Origin: Candidatus Bathyarchaeota archaeon
Lineage (GTDB): Archaea > Thermoproteota > Bathyarchaeia > RBG-16-48-13 > JAGTRE01
Direction of reading: 5' to 3'
NCBI GenBank assembly: GCA_018396415.1
Contig: JAGTRE010000008.1
Coordinates: 4,663 to 66,858 of the forward strand
Length of the DNA stretch: 62,196 bases
Positions 1 through 9,094 of the stretch are shown here, one piece after another. Numbering within the stretch: the first letter of the stretch is position 1; every line of letters begins with the position of its first letter. The notes below the pieces were generated by a model. That model was not told where the DNA came from. It searched no databases and worked only from the letters and a program-made list of their open reading frames with translations. The position numbers were made by a program, and so were the translations under genes.

Positions 1-586
1 CCTCACTCGGGGTGCTAGCCTGTAAAATGCTGGCTATGAGATGTATCCGCTCGTCTATTCCCTTAAGGTTAGGAAGAAGTTTAATTGAATTGTATACTTC
101 GTCAACAGTTAATTTGGAAGGTTTCTCTTCTAGCAGTAGGGAAGCAACATCACCATAATCTCCATAGTCTAAAAAGAGTTTTCGGACAGTATCTTGCGCT
201 TTGCCTGTAGCTTCGGCGATGGCTTTCTCAATGATGCCTGGCCCAACCTTTGGGTTTGCATCGACGATTTGTCCGAGAGCAAGGCGAACCTTAGTTTCAA
301 AACCTAGCTCCTTAATTTGAAAGAAGCGAGTAAGTTCAGTTTCCTTACCCTTAATGCTTCGTAGAGTAAGAATCTTCTCGAAAGTTGAGACAACCCTTGC
401 GAATGGATAAAGATTTTTTGGTTCAAGCCCCGCTAAGGACAGTTGTATAAGAAAGTATGGTACCCTGTACCTTCGCTCAATTTGCTCTGGCGTAAATCCA
501 ACCTTTGAGAGATGAACTATGGCTTCTTTAAGGCTTCCATATGTTTTAACAAGCTCATCGAATGTGGGAGGTTTTACGAGGGTCAT
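1..586 (-). CDS. lig: ATP-dependent DNA ligase, N-terminal part (cut by window edge)
   Basis: This reading frame is open from an ATG at 586 to the left edge of the window, giving about 195 residues without a stop. The segment 'STFEKILTLRS' followed by a helical stretch, 'GKAQDTV' and 'DYGDYGDVA' resembles the DNA-binding N-terminal domain of archaeal and eukaryotic ATP-dependent DNA ligases, where a 'GDLG/GDVG' motif is typical. The catalytic KxDG lysine lies outside the window. About 50 residues precede the usual family start, which may be a lineage-specific extension. The ATG overlaps the stop of the upstream KaiC-like gene by 4 bases (ATGA), so the two are probably translationally coupled. 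The role would be sealing nicks in DNA replication and repair. The family call rests on the N-terminal domain only. Confidence 0.65.
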   Translation of the reverse strand, partial: MTLVKPPTFDELVKTYGSLKEAIVHLSKVGFTPEQIERRYRVPYFLIQLSLAGLEPKNLYPFARVVSTFEKILTLRSIKGKETELTRFFQIKELGFETKVRLALGQIVDANPKVGPGIIEKAIAEATGKAQDTVRKLFLDYGDYGDVASLLLEEKPSKLTVDEVYNSIKLLPNLKGIDERIHLIASILQASTPSE

Positions 587-1890
587 TCTTCTTCTTCCGA
601 TTCCTCTACTTTCTTCCTTTTTACTCCAGGCTTAGGCTCCTCGACCGCTTCTGCCACCCTTTCTTCAAACGGAGGTTTCTCTAAGGCTCTAATGAAACCG
701 TCACGAGTGATGTCGATTCTGATTCTGCGCCTAACAAAGTTACATAATCGACAGTCGAGGATCCTAGCAATTCTCACAAATTCACCACGCTTTGCCTCGA
801 GGTCGATTTGCTGGTCAAACCAGTAAACCCGTCCAAAATCAACGATGATTGTACCATCTAAGTTGTGAGCTAACCCAATCCCACCAGCCATTTCATAAGA
901 ATCCCATTCCTCACTACTTCTCTGATTAATGAAAAGCGCCGTAACTCCATGAACTTGGTTATACCGTGCTAATTCCATCACACGGTATTTCAAAGCCCCT
1001 CGATACGTTTCTAAGGCGGTTACAGAATCGATAAGAACTAGCTCGATTCCCCTAGTTTCCACAATATATCTATACGTTTCAGCAAACGTGGTCCAATCCA
1101 ATAAATCAGGAGTTGCCACAGCATCTAAAATATACAAATTCTGCGCTATACTCTTCCAGTTTAACTTAAGAATCTGAGCTTTCTGAACAAGGCGAGATTG
1201 AAGGTCAAACCTCGATGTCGGACTCTTCCAAGTATCTTCCGCGGTTACAAATAAAACCTTCCTACCATTAGCAGCAGTCCGAATAGCTATTTCCTCTGCA
1301 AGAATACTCTTACCCGCGCCCGGGAGCCCTGTAACAGCTAGCTGCCCGCATATTGGAATTCCTCCCAAGGGATTTCCCTCTGGGGTTAAGAACATTTCAT
1401 CTAGAAAGGTTCCAGTTGGAAAACCAATTAGGGGCTTTTTGGCTTCCTCAACTTTGATGTCTGGTCTAAGTTCATATTTGCTAAGCATCTTCGCTTTGTC
1501 CTCTTTTATTTCAGTCGTCATCGGCTTTTCTGCAAGCATCCATTCATCTGTCGGGGCTTGGGTCTCTCTCATGGCTGCCGCAAGGGTTTTCGCCATCATC
1601 TCCATCATCGCCTGCATTTCTGGAGTTATCTTAGAAGTTAACTCAGGGGGAGGAAGAGGCTTTTCCACCGCTTTTCTTTCCCCCTTAGAAATCTTCACAG
1701 GAGCTTTACTGGTAAAAATCCAGAAATCCCCTCGGCGTTCCACCATTTCGCTTTTGCGTAATTTCTCAAGGATTACCCAAGCTGAATTTGGTCCATACTT
1801 CGGTATGTCAAATGCATTCGCGACTTCTGTAAGGGTAGCCTTTCCACCTCGGTCTTTCAAAAACTCTATAACATCGCTTTCTTGAATCAA
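583..1890 (-). CDS. KaiC/RadA-like ATPase with N-terminal winged helix
   Basis: The 435-residue protein has a winged-helix-like N-terminus (about residues 1-60), a low-complexity linker (60-150) and a RecA-fold ATPase domain from about 150. Walker A is GLPGAGKS at 188-195. The strand 'LVLIDSVTAL' is the Walker B region. The tail is rich in Glu and Lys. It is a single-domain KaiC-like protein, not a double-domain clock KaiC, and it is too divergent to be the main recombinase RadA. It is co-transcribed with the DNA ligase gene downstream (ATGA overlap), so a role in DNA repair or DNA-linked regulation is plausible but inferred. The start is the ATG at 1890. Confidence 0.75.
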   Translation of the reverse strand: MIQESDVIEFLKDRGGKATLTEVANAFDIPKYGPNSAWVILEKLRKSEMVERRGDFWIFTSKAPVKISKGERKAVEKPLPPPELTSKITPEMQAMMEMMAKTLAAAMRETQAPTDEWMLAEKPMTTEIKEDKAKMLSKYELRPDIKVEEAKKPLIGFPTGTFLDEMFLTPEGNPLGGIPICGQLAVTGLPGAGKSILAEEIAIRTAANGRKVLFVTAEDTWKSPTSRFDLQSRLVQKAQILKLNWKSIAQNLYILDAVATPDLLDWTTFAETYRYIVETRGIELVLIDSVTALETYRGALKYRVMELARYNQVHGVTALFINQRSSEEWDSYEMAGGIGLAHNLDGTIIVDFGRVYWFDQQIDLEAKRGEFVRIARILDCRLCNFVRRRIRIDITRDGFIRALEKPPFEERVAEAVEEPKPGVKRKKVEESEEEE

Positions 1891-2041
1891 AACCGACCCT
1901 CACGGTTCCTCAAGTTTATAGCCCGCTTCCCTTCTATAAAATCTGTTGATCCATACCTCATGAAAAAGCCGCATGAAATTAGGGCAATTTCATATAAAAT
2001 TAAAGTAGTATTAAGTGAATTTGGACGAATAATGAATTTAT

Positions 2042-3055
2042 CTAGTGCGCTATTCCGAGAGTCTTGTTTGTTAGCTTCATTGAATCTTCTTTCGTATATC
2101 CCCCATCTAAGGCTCTGATCGCATCCACGTTTTCAGGGATTACAATCGCTTCTTGATGGATTCCCATGTAGAAGAAAAGTTCATTTCCGACGACTTTGAA
2201 CGACTCCTTCCAAATAACAACTTCGTAGAGATCGTTTCTTGGTCTGAGCATTTCTCTTGCAAAGTCGACCACATGTGAAGTAGACTTAAAGCCCTGACCA
2301 CTACTTACTAACAATACCCTTGGAGCCTCTTCAAACGTCTTTATCACTTTATCCTCAGTTACATTCTTCTCCCTTAGAGTAGCAATCACGCTATGTACGT
2401 GCATATGGGTACAAGGTACCATTAATGCCATCGTAATTATGTTTACGTTTGGAAGAACAGTGTTGACGTCAGGTCCATGATGTGAGGGTAATTCAACCGG
2501 GTCAAGTACGATTGAATCGATGGGCCCTTTACTTGGGTCGTCTGGATCCGTTGCTCTTCTCGTAATCACCACTCTAGCCTTCTCTAGACCAAACTTTTGT
2601 TCCAATGTATCCAGTGTTCTACAAAGTCCAGTTGTATTGCATGAAACTACTCTGATGAACTTTCTGCCTTTCGCTTGGTTAAAGTTGCATTGAGCCACGA
2701 ATGAGAAGCCGGCGACTTCATGTTTCTCTCCACCTTGGAAAACAGCCTTCTTACTAAATCTCTCGTAAATCTCTTTGTTTTTCGCGCCAACTCCACCTGG
2801 ACATGCATCAACGACAACGTCGACCTTTTCGAGGAGATCTGTGAGCGTTCCAACTGGGCTTAATCCCTTGTTCTCGAAGTTTCTCAGCCCTTCATCGTCA
2901 AGAGCATAAAGAGGATACTTCATCCCCGCAAGGCGAGCTTTGTAATCGGGCTTTACCTTTACTACTCCTTCAAGCTTCATGTCGGGTTGAAGGGCTACAG
3001 CATCAGCGACTCGCCTTCCAATAACGCCATACCCATTCACGGCAACATGTATCAT
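2042..3055 (-). CDS. gap: Type II glyceraldehyde-3-phosphate dehydrogenase
   Basis: At 337 residues this is the normal length for the archaeal type II enzyme, which interconverts glyceraldehyde-3-phosphate and 1,3-bisphosphoglycerate with NAD(P). The N-terminus 'VNGYGVIGRRVADAV' is the Rossmann dinucleotide-binding loop. The catalytic cysteine is C139 in 'SCNTTGL'. The segment 'PSHHGPDVNTV' is also typical of the family. The gene overlaps the end of the pgk reading frame by 4 bases, so pgk and gap form a glycolysis/gluconeogenesis operon. Since pgk is disrupted in this sequence, flux through the step downstream of this enzyme is a point of interest. Confidence 0.95.
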   Translation of the reverse strand: MIHVAVNGYGVIGRRVADAVALQPDMKLEGVVKVKPDYKARLAGMKYPLYALDDEGLRNFENKGLSPVGTLTDLLEKVDVVVDACPGGVGAKNKEIYERFSKKAVFQGGEKHEVAGFSFVAQCNFNQAKGRKFIRVVSCNTTGLCRTLDTLEQKFGLEKARVVITRRATDPDDPSKGPIDSIVLDPVELPSHHGPDVNTVLPNVNIITMALMVPCTHMHVHSVIATLREKNVTEDKVIKTFEEAPRVLLVSSGQGFKSTSHVVDFAREMLRPRNDLYEVVIWKESFKVVGNELFFYMGIHQEAIVIPENVDAIRALDGGYTKEDSMKLTNKTLGIAH

Positions 3056-4271
3056 CTTCCAGCCCTCCGAGCAGCTCGATCTAGCGCTTCAATCAAGGGA
3101 AGACTCCTTCCAGCCAAGTACATTACAAGTGCTCCTCCCGCAGTACTTACATGGTCAAACCAGTCCCTAATCCCAAGCCTTCTCAGAGCTACTGTTAAAT
3201 GCCCCCCACTTACGATCGTAGTTCCAAGGGATGACGCCATCGACCTTAGAAGGGCTTCAGTACCTACTTGAAAACCCTCCTTTTCAAAAAGCCCAGGTGG
3301 ACCGCTCATGAATATTGTGCCTGAGCTTCTTATGATCCGAGAATAGTGGTCAATTGTCCTTGAGCCTAAATCCAATATTGGTTCACCATATTTGAGATCT
3401 TCAACTGTTTTTTCAACTCTCTCTTCGTCGTGGGGTACAGCCACATCCACGGGCATTTCAAATACCTCAGGGTAATCCGAAAGCAGCTTCTTGGCTTTGT
3501 CTATATACTTCGCTTCACCTTCAACTCCAAGAGGGTAGTTCAGCTTTCCCGACGCGCGGAGGAAGATGTTCGCAATCAATCCGCATAACAGAACCTTGTC
3601 AGCTCGCTTATTTGCAATAAGCGTGTCAATTGCCTCCAATCTGTCAGAGATCTTCGCTCCACCAAGAACAGTCGTGAAAGGACCCTTCGCAACCGTCATC
3701 ACTCTATTCAACGCCTTAAGTTCTTTTACGACAAGCCTCCCAGACTCCCTCCGCAGGTCGGAAGCAGGTATGAAAATCCGACTATGGAAGGATGTGATCT
3801 ATGCGCGGTTGGAAATGCATCTAACACGCAGGCGTCAAAGAGCTTGTATAAACGTTGAACTATCACAGTCTTCGCTGCATCTTCAGGTGGAAACTCCACA
3901 TTTTCTTCAGCAGCAAATCTCAGATTGTCTAATAATAATACCTCGCCGTTATTCAGGGATTTAATTTCACGTCTTGCAGAAGGCCCAAACACATCGTCAA
4001 TGAACTTGACGGTTTTTCCAAGGAACTTGCCTAATGCCAGCGCATGTTGTTCCATTGAAATATAGTCGCTTCGACCTACTCTTCCTTGATGTGAAGCCAT
4101 AACAACCTTTGAGTGGCTTAGGTCACGAACCGTAACTGTAGCCTCTTCTATCCTATTTAGATCCATCAGTTTGCCAGTCTCAGGTTCTACCGGCGTGTTT
4201 ATGTCAACCCTTAAAAATACTGTTTTATCTTCTAAACTCAAATCTTCCAAAGTCAGAAACTTTGCTACCAT
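3052..4271 (-). pseudogene. pgk: Phosphoglycerate kinase, interrupted by a frameshift
   Basis: Two adjacent frames together make one phosphoglycerate kinase, which transfers phosphate between 1,3-bisphosphoglycerate and ADP. The N-terminal part (4271 down to 3726, 181 residues) has 'LRVDINTPVEP' and 'ASHQGRVGRSDY'. The C-terminal part (about 3740 down to 3052) has 'TVLGGAKISDRLEAI', 'SGPPGLFE' and 'VSGGHLTVAL'. The break is at 3737-3749, where CTCCC occurs twice at an 8-base interval. Removing 8 bases restores the frame and reads PTCGGRLVVKEL, close to the family sequence PT-AGRLM-KEL. Without the insertion the protein would be about 405 residues, normal for the family. It may be a real recent mutation or an assembly error, because pgk is usually essential for central carbon metabolism. 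Confidence 0.85.
3737..3749. repeat. CTCCC direct repeat at the pgk frameshift
   Basis: CTCCC stands at 3737-3741 and again at 3745-3749 on the plus strand, with an 8-base period. Deleting one period rejoins the two halves of pgk in frame with consensus residues. This is the signature expected of slippage or short-homology duplication, or of an assembly artefact. Confidence 0.7.
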
Positions 4272-4440
4272 AATATTCAGTTAAACGTACTATTTTTTAT
4301 ACCTATATTCATTTTTGAAGAATGTATCCGAGCCTTTTAGACGGATATCTAAGTATTTACTCAATCGCAAACCGAAGATAAGTCCAACTTATTCCCTACA
4401 ATACGGCGCCTTCACAAAAGAATCGTAGTCAAATTTTAAG

Positions 4441-5256
4441 TTAATAAGTGACAGGATTAAGACAAGGCTTCGCCTGAAGCCATATATTCTTGATCACTTC
4501 TTTCAGCATGTAAACAAAACCTTTCTCATCGCTCCAGGTCGCAGAAAGTTCATCACGACCCCCAAAATTGAAAAGGGCTTGTTTATCGTCCACGACGATT
4601 AAACCTATCCCCCCGGGAAGTTCAGCATCTTGCTTCCACCTCACCTCGATTGAGGCGATAAGTTCACCAAGGAAATCTGTCACGATTCCCACTTCCTTGG
4701 CAATGGCCAACATCTTAACATCAATCCTCTTCATTTCCAATACACGAATTATCTCAACTAAGCGTTTTCCCAACAATTTAACAATATTTTGATGGTTCAT
4801 GGTAACAGCTACCCAAACCTCTCGCTCGGCCTGCGCGAGCATCTTCTCAACTCTCCTTAAGACGTTTCCAGTCCCAACTATGTTCCAGAGTTCAACTTTC
4901 CTTACCCCTTCTTGACCCGCATACAAGCGTTCTAACTGGCTCAACGCCTCAACTTCAGCATCTTTTAACCTTTGAAGAATCCGTTCTTTTGATGATTCTA
5001 TAGCGTCGTGAGGAGGTACAGGCTTGTAGAGCGAAGGCTTTCCCCTATGAATCTCCACCCAACCTTTCGACTCAAGATCGTTCAAAACAAAATATATCTT
5101 CGAGTATGGAATCTTCGCATTCTCAGCTATCTCCTTTGCTTTTAAGATCCCCTTTGAAACGAGAACAGCGTAAGCCCTGCCCTCATAAACAGTTAGACCA
5201 AACCGTCTCAGATGATTTACCAACCTTTCGTTTATGCCCATATTAAATCCTTCCAT
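4441..5256 (-). CDS. TrmB-family transcriptional regulator
   Basis: The 271-residue protein begins with a winged helix-turn-helix of TrmB type: 'FGLTVYEGRAYAVLV', then 'AKEIAENAKIPYSKIYFVL', then 'LESKGWVEI'. A short coiled coil follows at about residues 85-115. The C-terminal part (about 120-260) resembles the phospholipase-D-like effector domain of TrmB proteins. Members of the family usually sense sugars and control transport or glycolytic genes. The neighbours are the pgk-gap operon (same strand, downstream) and a divergent MMPL transporter. The start at 5256 is favoured by a TATA box 25-30 bases upstream, which would give an almost leaderless transcript. An internal ATG at 5241 is the alternative. 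Confidence 0.8.
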   Translation of the reverse strand: MEGFNMGINERLVNHLRRFGLTVYEGRAYAVLVSKGILKAKEIAENAKIPYSKIYFVLNDLESKGWVEIHRGKPSLYKPVPPHDAIESSKERILQRLKDAEVEALSQLERLYAGQEGVRKVELWNIVGTGNVLRRVEKMLAQAEREVWVAVTMNHQNIVKLLGKRLVEIIRVLEMKRIDVKMLAIAKEVGIVTDFLGELIASIEVRWKQDAELPGGIGLIVVDDKQALFNFGGRDELSATWSDEKGFVYMLKEVIKNIWLQAKPCLNPVTY

Positions 5257-5280
5257 TACTCCTCAGCTTGGTTTAATCGA

Positions 5281-5290
5281 ATTTATATAC
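5281..5290 (-). promoter_or_regulatory. TATA box for the TrmB-like gene
   Basis: On the minus strand this reads GTATATAAAT. It sits 25-34 bases upstream of the ATG at 5256, the distance expected for transcription starting at or next to the start codon. The divergent transporter gene begins at 5361, so a regulator bound here could affect both genes. Confidence 0.55.
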
Positions 5291-5360
5291 CTCCTTTAGT
5301 AGTAATAAAAATTTTACAATAACCTCGAGGCGTCGGTCAGCGCTAATAGGAAGGGGCGTA

Positions 5361-8009
5361 ATGATCTTTGACAGCCTCGCTCGAATAATTGTTAAGTTCC
5401 ATAAAGTAATCATTATTCTTTGGCTCATAACCCTTGTAGCTGCCCTTCCCCTAGCCAGTCAGATGAATAGCGTGATAGTTTACACAGAAAGTCACGCCAT
5501 ACCAAGCCATTATCCTTCAGAACAAGCCAGGTATGTTGCCGCCAGGGAGTTTCCGAACTGGCCAAATACAAGCGCAGTCCTCGTAATTAAGGCAGACGAT
5601 GTCCGCTCAGACCAAATCAGACACTACGTGATAAGACTAAATCAGACTATTTGGATGAATCCCAATATCAGCCATTTACAAAATGTAACTTCAATTTATA
5701 ACATCTACCTAGTACTTCTCCGTAGCTATGTTAACAAAACCAATGAGGTGCTTTACGATATACGTCACAACGTCATTTTAGCTCTGGGATCTAGTGCAAG
5801 CGAGGAAGAAATCGAAGACACAACAATCAAATTAGCCGCTCCCTTGCTAAACGCCACAGATGACACTAAGAAAGAAATACTTCGAGCAATCTACCGGCTT
5901 GGTCCCCATGCCTATGATAATCATGGAAGAAAGGGTTACACCCGTGCCGTACTAATGCTTGCCGACCGCATACTTTGGCGGTACTCAATTGAAGACTACC
6001 CGGTCCAACCATGGGGCCAATTATACCATCAATTCGTCAGCGATGATAACCAAACGATGATTATCTCTTTTGGCTTTAGCCAAAGCGCCAGAAATCCATC
6101 CGTGGAAACAAGCGTCGGGGTAATTAGAAGTGACGCGCAACGGCTTGCAGAAGAAATGAGTCTCGATATCGGTCAAGATTTGAACGTCTATTTAACAGGC
6201 GAACCAGCATTTAACGCAGACACACGTAAAATAGCCGTAGCGGCGATGGAGAAAGTTGACATTGTTGCAATAGGACTTATTGTCTTCATTATAGGCATCT
6301 TCTTTATTTCACTGGTTGCTGCCGCCACGCCTCCACTTATTATTGGCGTAGTACTCATAGCGGCGCAAGCATTGGTTTACTTTGTGGGTAAGTATGTGGC
6401 ACCAGTCTTTTTCTTAGGACCAGATATTATGCGGATGGCGATGCTTGGAGCTGGCTGCGACTATGGTATCTTCATGTTGTCAAGGTATCGCGATGAGAGG
6501 AGAATCGGACACTCCAAGGAAGAAGCAGTCATGGAGACTGTTAGGTGGGTTGGAGAGGCAATAACTGGTAGCGCCGGAACCACCATGGTCGGTTTCGGCT
6601 CCCTCGCGGTCGTACCATTCAGCCTATTCCAAACAATGGGATTATGCGTAATGATTGGAATCGGCTGCGCCTTGCTCGCTGCATTAACTCTTATCCCATC
6701 GCTTCTAGCACTTTTTGGAGACCGGCTTTTTTGGCCAAGAAAATTGCAAAAACCTCAAAGTAGTGGCGATAGAAAAGAAAGCGGCTATTTTGTAAGGTCT
6801 ACCAAGTTTACTTTGAAGCATGCAAAGCTTATCCTCATCATTGCTATGCTTGCTACTCTGCCAGCCGTATATGTAATGGCGATTTCGCCATCAAGCTATG
6901 ATTCCATCGTAATAATGCCCCAATGTGAAGCCAAGGATGGATACTATGCTCTAACCACCGGTTTTCCAAGAGGACAAATCCTCCAAACCCAGGTATACAT
7001 TCAATTCGACACAAAGATTTGCTGGTGGCGCAACACTAGAGATGGAACAGGCACGAATTTCAACTACAAGCTTCTCGAGGCAGTTGACACACTAACCCAC
7101 CGGTTGCTGGCAGTTGAGGGAGTGGCAAACGTCTCCAGTCCGACCATGCCATACGGAAAGCACGTCACATGGTGGAAGCTTGGAGATAATGCCCGTAATC
7201 CAATGAAACCCATAGAAACACGCAAATCCTACGAGCAAATGGTGCTCAGTTACATAAGCCACAATAACCAAACCGCCATGCTTCAAATAACGCTGAGCTA
7301 CGAGCCATATAGCCTTGAAGCTATGAACACAGTGAGACAAATCCGTAATTTGATAAACAAACTCCAGGGAGAAGTTGTAGCTTTAAGGAATACTAAAATC
7401 TATATCGGCGGGGCAACTCAAGCCAACATGGATCTTATGGATTGCGTGAACACGAATTTCGTATACGTAGTTGCTGTTCTAATGGCTGGGATCTTCCTCA
7501 TTCTGCTCTTCATGTTAGGTTCAGTCCTACTCCCGATAAGGCTGATCTTCACTATTATTCTCAGCTTCATCTGGACAATGGCACTTACTACAATAGTGGT
7601 CCAAGCTTGGCTTAACATTCCAATTTACTGGTTTATCCCAGTTATGTTGTTCACGGTAGTAAATGGCTTGGGGATGGATTATGACATCTTCCTCGTCTCT
7701 AGGATCCGCGAGGAGGTTGTGAAGGGAAGGAACGATGAAAAGGCGATTGAGGTTGGAGTTGAGCGAACTGGTGGAATCATCACTGCCTGTGGCTTAGTAA
7801 TGGCTGGAGCGCTCGGGTCATTCATTTTTTCAGGCTTTCCAATACTTATAGAAATAGGATTCGCAATCGCGGTGGCAATCCTCCTAGACACATGGCTTGT
7901 CCGAATATACCTTGTTCCAGCGATTATGCTTCTAATGAAGAAGTGGAACTGGTGGGCTCCAGGACCGTTAATGCGAGTCAAAGGGCAATCTCGAAGGGAG
8001 GTTAGATAA
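5361..8009 (+). CDS. MMPL/RND-superfamily membrane transporter
   Basis: This 882-residue protein has the duplicated architecture of MMPL/HpnN-type RND exporters. There is one N-terminal transmembrane helix (about 12-32), a large extracytoplasmic domain, a five- to six-helix membrane block (about 290-455), a second helix at about 490-510, a second external domain, and a final membrane block (about 695-865). The paired motifs 'GCDYGIFMLSRYRDE' and 'GMDYDIFLVSRIREE' are the family's conserved Asp-Tyr segments in the proton-relay helices. The likely role is proton-driven export or transfer of lipids or other hydrophobic molecules. A Shine-Dalgarno AAGGGG precedes the ATG. The next gene overlaps its stop by 4 bases, so it is probably a partner. 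Confidence 0.88.
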   Translation: MIFDSLARIIVKFHKVIIILWLITLVAALPLASQMNSVIVYTESHAIPSHYPSEQARYVAAREFPNWPNTSAVLVIKADDVRSDQIRHYVIRLNQTIWMNPNISHLQNVTSIYNIYLVLLRSYVNKTNEVLYDIRHNVILALGSSASEEEIEDTTIKLAAPLLNATDDTKKEILRAIYRLGPHAYDNHGRKGYTRAVLMLADRILWRYSIEDYPVQPWGQLYHQFVSDDNQTMIISFGFSQSARNPSVETSVGVIRSDAQRLAEEMSLDIGQDLNVYLTGEPAFNADTRKIAVAAMEKVDIVAIGLIVFIIGIFFISLVAAATPPLIIGVVLIAAQALVYFVGKYVAPVFFLGPDIMRMAMLGAGCDYGIFMLSRYRDERRIGHSKEEAVMETVRWVGEAITGSAGTTMVGFGSLAVVPFSLFQTMGLCVMIGIGCALLAALTLIPSLLALFGDRLFWPRKLQKPQSSGDRKESGYFVRSTKFTLKHAKLILIIAMLATLPAVYVMAISPSSYDSIVIMPQCEAKDGYYALTTGFPRGQILQTQVYIQFDTKICWWRNTRDGTGTNFNYKLLEAVDTLTHRLLAVEGVANVSSPTMPYGKHVTWWKLGDNARNPMKPIETRKSYEQMVLSYISHNNQTAMLQITLSYEPYSLEAMNTVRQIRNLINKLQGEVVALRNTKIYIGGATQANMDLMDCVNTNFVYVVAVLMAGIFLILLFMLGSVLLPIRLIFTIILSFIWTMALTTIVVQAWLNIPIYWFIPVMLFTVVNGLGMDYDIFLVSRIREEVVKGRNDEKAIEVGVERTGGIITACGLVMAGALGSFIFSGFPILIEIGFAIAVAILLDTWLVRIYLVPAIMLLMKKWNWWAPGPLMRVKGQSRREVR

Positions 8010-8593
8010 ATACGCTAAAATTACCCATTGCAAAAATAGCGCTTGTTTCAGGTCTTGTTATTCTGCTGACCAGTCTCGCTCTAGTTGTTTATGGTCTTCA
8101 CGGTATCTCGACATCGCATCAAACGACGAAAGCAAAGACGAGGACTCTATACGATAATATACTAACCGTAAATGGCGGAGATTACGAAGTTAAGTCATTC
8201 AGCATCTCCGCTAATCGAACTGTCAAAGGAGACTTTACAACAGAAAAGGAGTTAGCAAACTTCTACGTATTAAACAGCACCAGCTACAACCAGTGGAAAG
8301 GAACAGGAGAACTAAGGGCTTACATCATCCACAAAAAGAATCCCCGCAACTATTCCTTCTCATTCAAAACGAATTATACAGACACGTATTACTTCATCTT
8401 CGATAATCGACGCCTCCAAAACGATAAAGATGTTACGTTTAGGCTACTCATACAATGGACAGAAATAGAGACTCAGTACCACCCAAATTATAACTACGTC
8501 CTTATTTATATCGGAATCACCCTAACGACTGCAGGCGGAGTTTTGGTCGGAGCGAGTTTAGTCTTGAACCTTAAGATTGAAGTAAAGCCGTGA
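8006..8593 (+). CDS. Membrane-anchored surface protein; apparent ATA start
   Basis: A 195-codon frame runs without a stop from 8006 to the TGA at 8591-8593. It contains no ATG, GTG or TTG until near its end. It has a hydrophobic N-terminal helix (about residues 8-28), an external domain of about 135 residues with several N-glycosylation sequons (NRT, NST, NYS, NYT), and a C-terminal transmembrane helix (about 165-188). The first codons are ATA AAT ACG. The ATA overlaps the transporter stop (ATAA) exactly as an ATG would in the common ATGA overlap. GGGAGG lies just upstream at 7996-8001. I recognise no family. Its position suggests an accessory subunit of the MMPL transporter. Confidence 0.65.
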   Translation: MNTLKLPIAKIALVSGLVILLTSLALVVYGLHGISTSHQTTKAKTRTLYDNILTVNGGDYEVKSFSISANRTVKGDFTTEKELANFYVLNSTSYNQWKGTGELRAYIIHKKNPRNYSFSFKTNYTDTYYFIFDNRRLQNDKDVTFRLLIQWTEIETQYHPNYNYVLIYIGITLTTAGGVLVGASLVLNLKIEVKP

Positions 8594-8857
8594 ATTTCTT
8601 CTAGCATACTGGATGAGGTTGAGCTCACAATAAGCTTAACGGAGAAGTTGAAAGCGCCAATAGACTTGGTCAATGTTGTTGCATGAGAGTCAGCGGATTT
8701 AGGCCCCATATATAGAGTCCTCAAAGAGGGAAAGCTTGTATACTGTGAGGATGAAGGCTTTAAGGGGAATTGGGAAAGAAAGATGCTCCTAACAATCCTT
8801 GACGGCGACGACCTCAACCGACTACTTAATGCTCGCTGGCTTCATTATTCAGTTTAA
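8594..8857 (+). pseudogene. Decayed MntA-type nucleotidyltransferase (antitoxin) remnant
   Basis: One frame, with no start codon and an internal TGA, reads 'LTEKLKAPIDLVNVVA', stop, 'ESADLGPIYRVLKEGKLVY' and ends 'LNRLLNARW'. This matches the C-terminal half of minimal nucleotidyltransferases of the MntA/HepT toxin-antitoxin type, where a 'DLVDL...A....L...I...G..LY' pattern is usual. The N-terminal half with the catalytic GSxxxGxxxxxSD motif is missing. It is inactive. The identification depends on a short degraded stretch. Confidence 0.5.
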
Positions 8858-8928
8858 CATCATACGCCTACAATGAGAACTGTATCATAAGGCTCATTAC
8901 AAAGGAAAAGGGCTAAACAAACAATCAA

Positions 8929-9094
8929 ATGAGTACGAGGAATAGAAAAATTATAGCGGATGCATAGGATGCGGAAAGAGTTGAAAAACTGAAAAAATAA
9001 CTGATTAAAATAAACTGAAGATATCTATGTCGAAGAGGTTTTTCAGGATACGCCAATCCTCGATCGCATGGAGTATTCAGGCTTTGCCAACTAG
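8929..9094 (+). pseudogene. Decayed HepT-like toxin remnant
   Basis: Two frames broken by several stops read 'AERVEKLKK' and then 'EDIYVEEVFQDTPILDRMEYS'. This resembles the N-terminal third of HepT/HEPN toxins, where '-EKLK-', then 'EEFLKD-ILRGAVEYSLQ' is typical. The RxxxxH catalytic motif is absent. It lies directly after the MntA remnant, the usual order for a MntA-HepT pair. It runs into the 3' end of the vapC gene on the other strand. Confidence 0.4.

Noticed and set aside
3566-3964. Plus-strand frame across pgk
   Set aside because: It is a shadow of the antisense strand of pgk with no recognisable domain.
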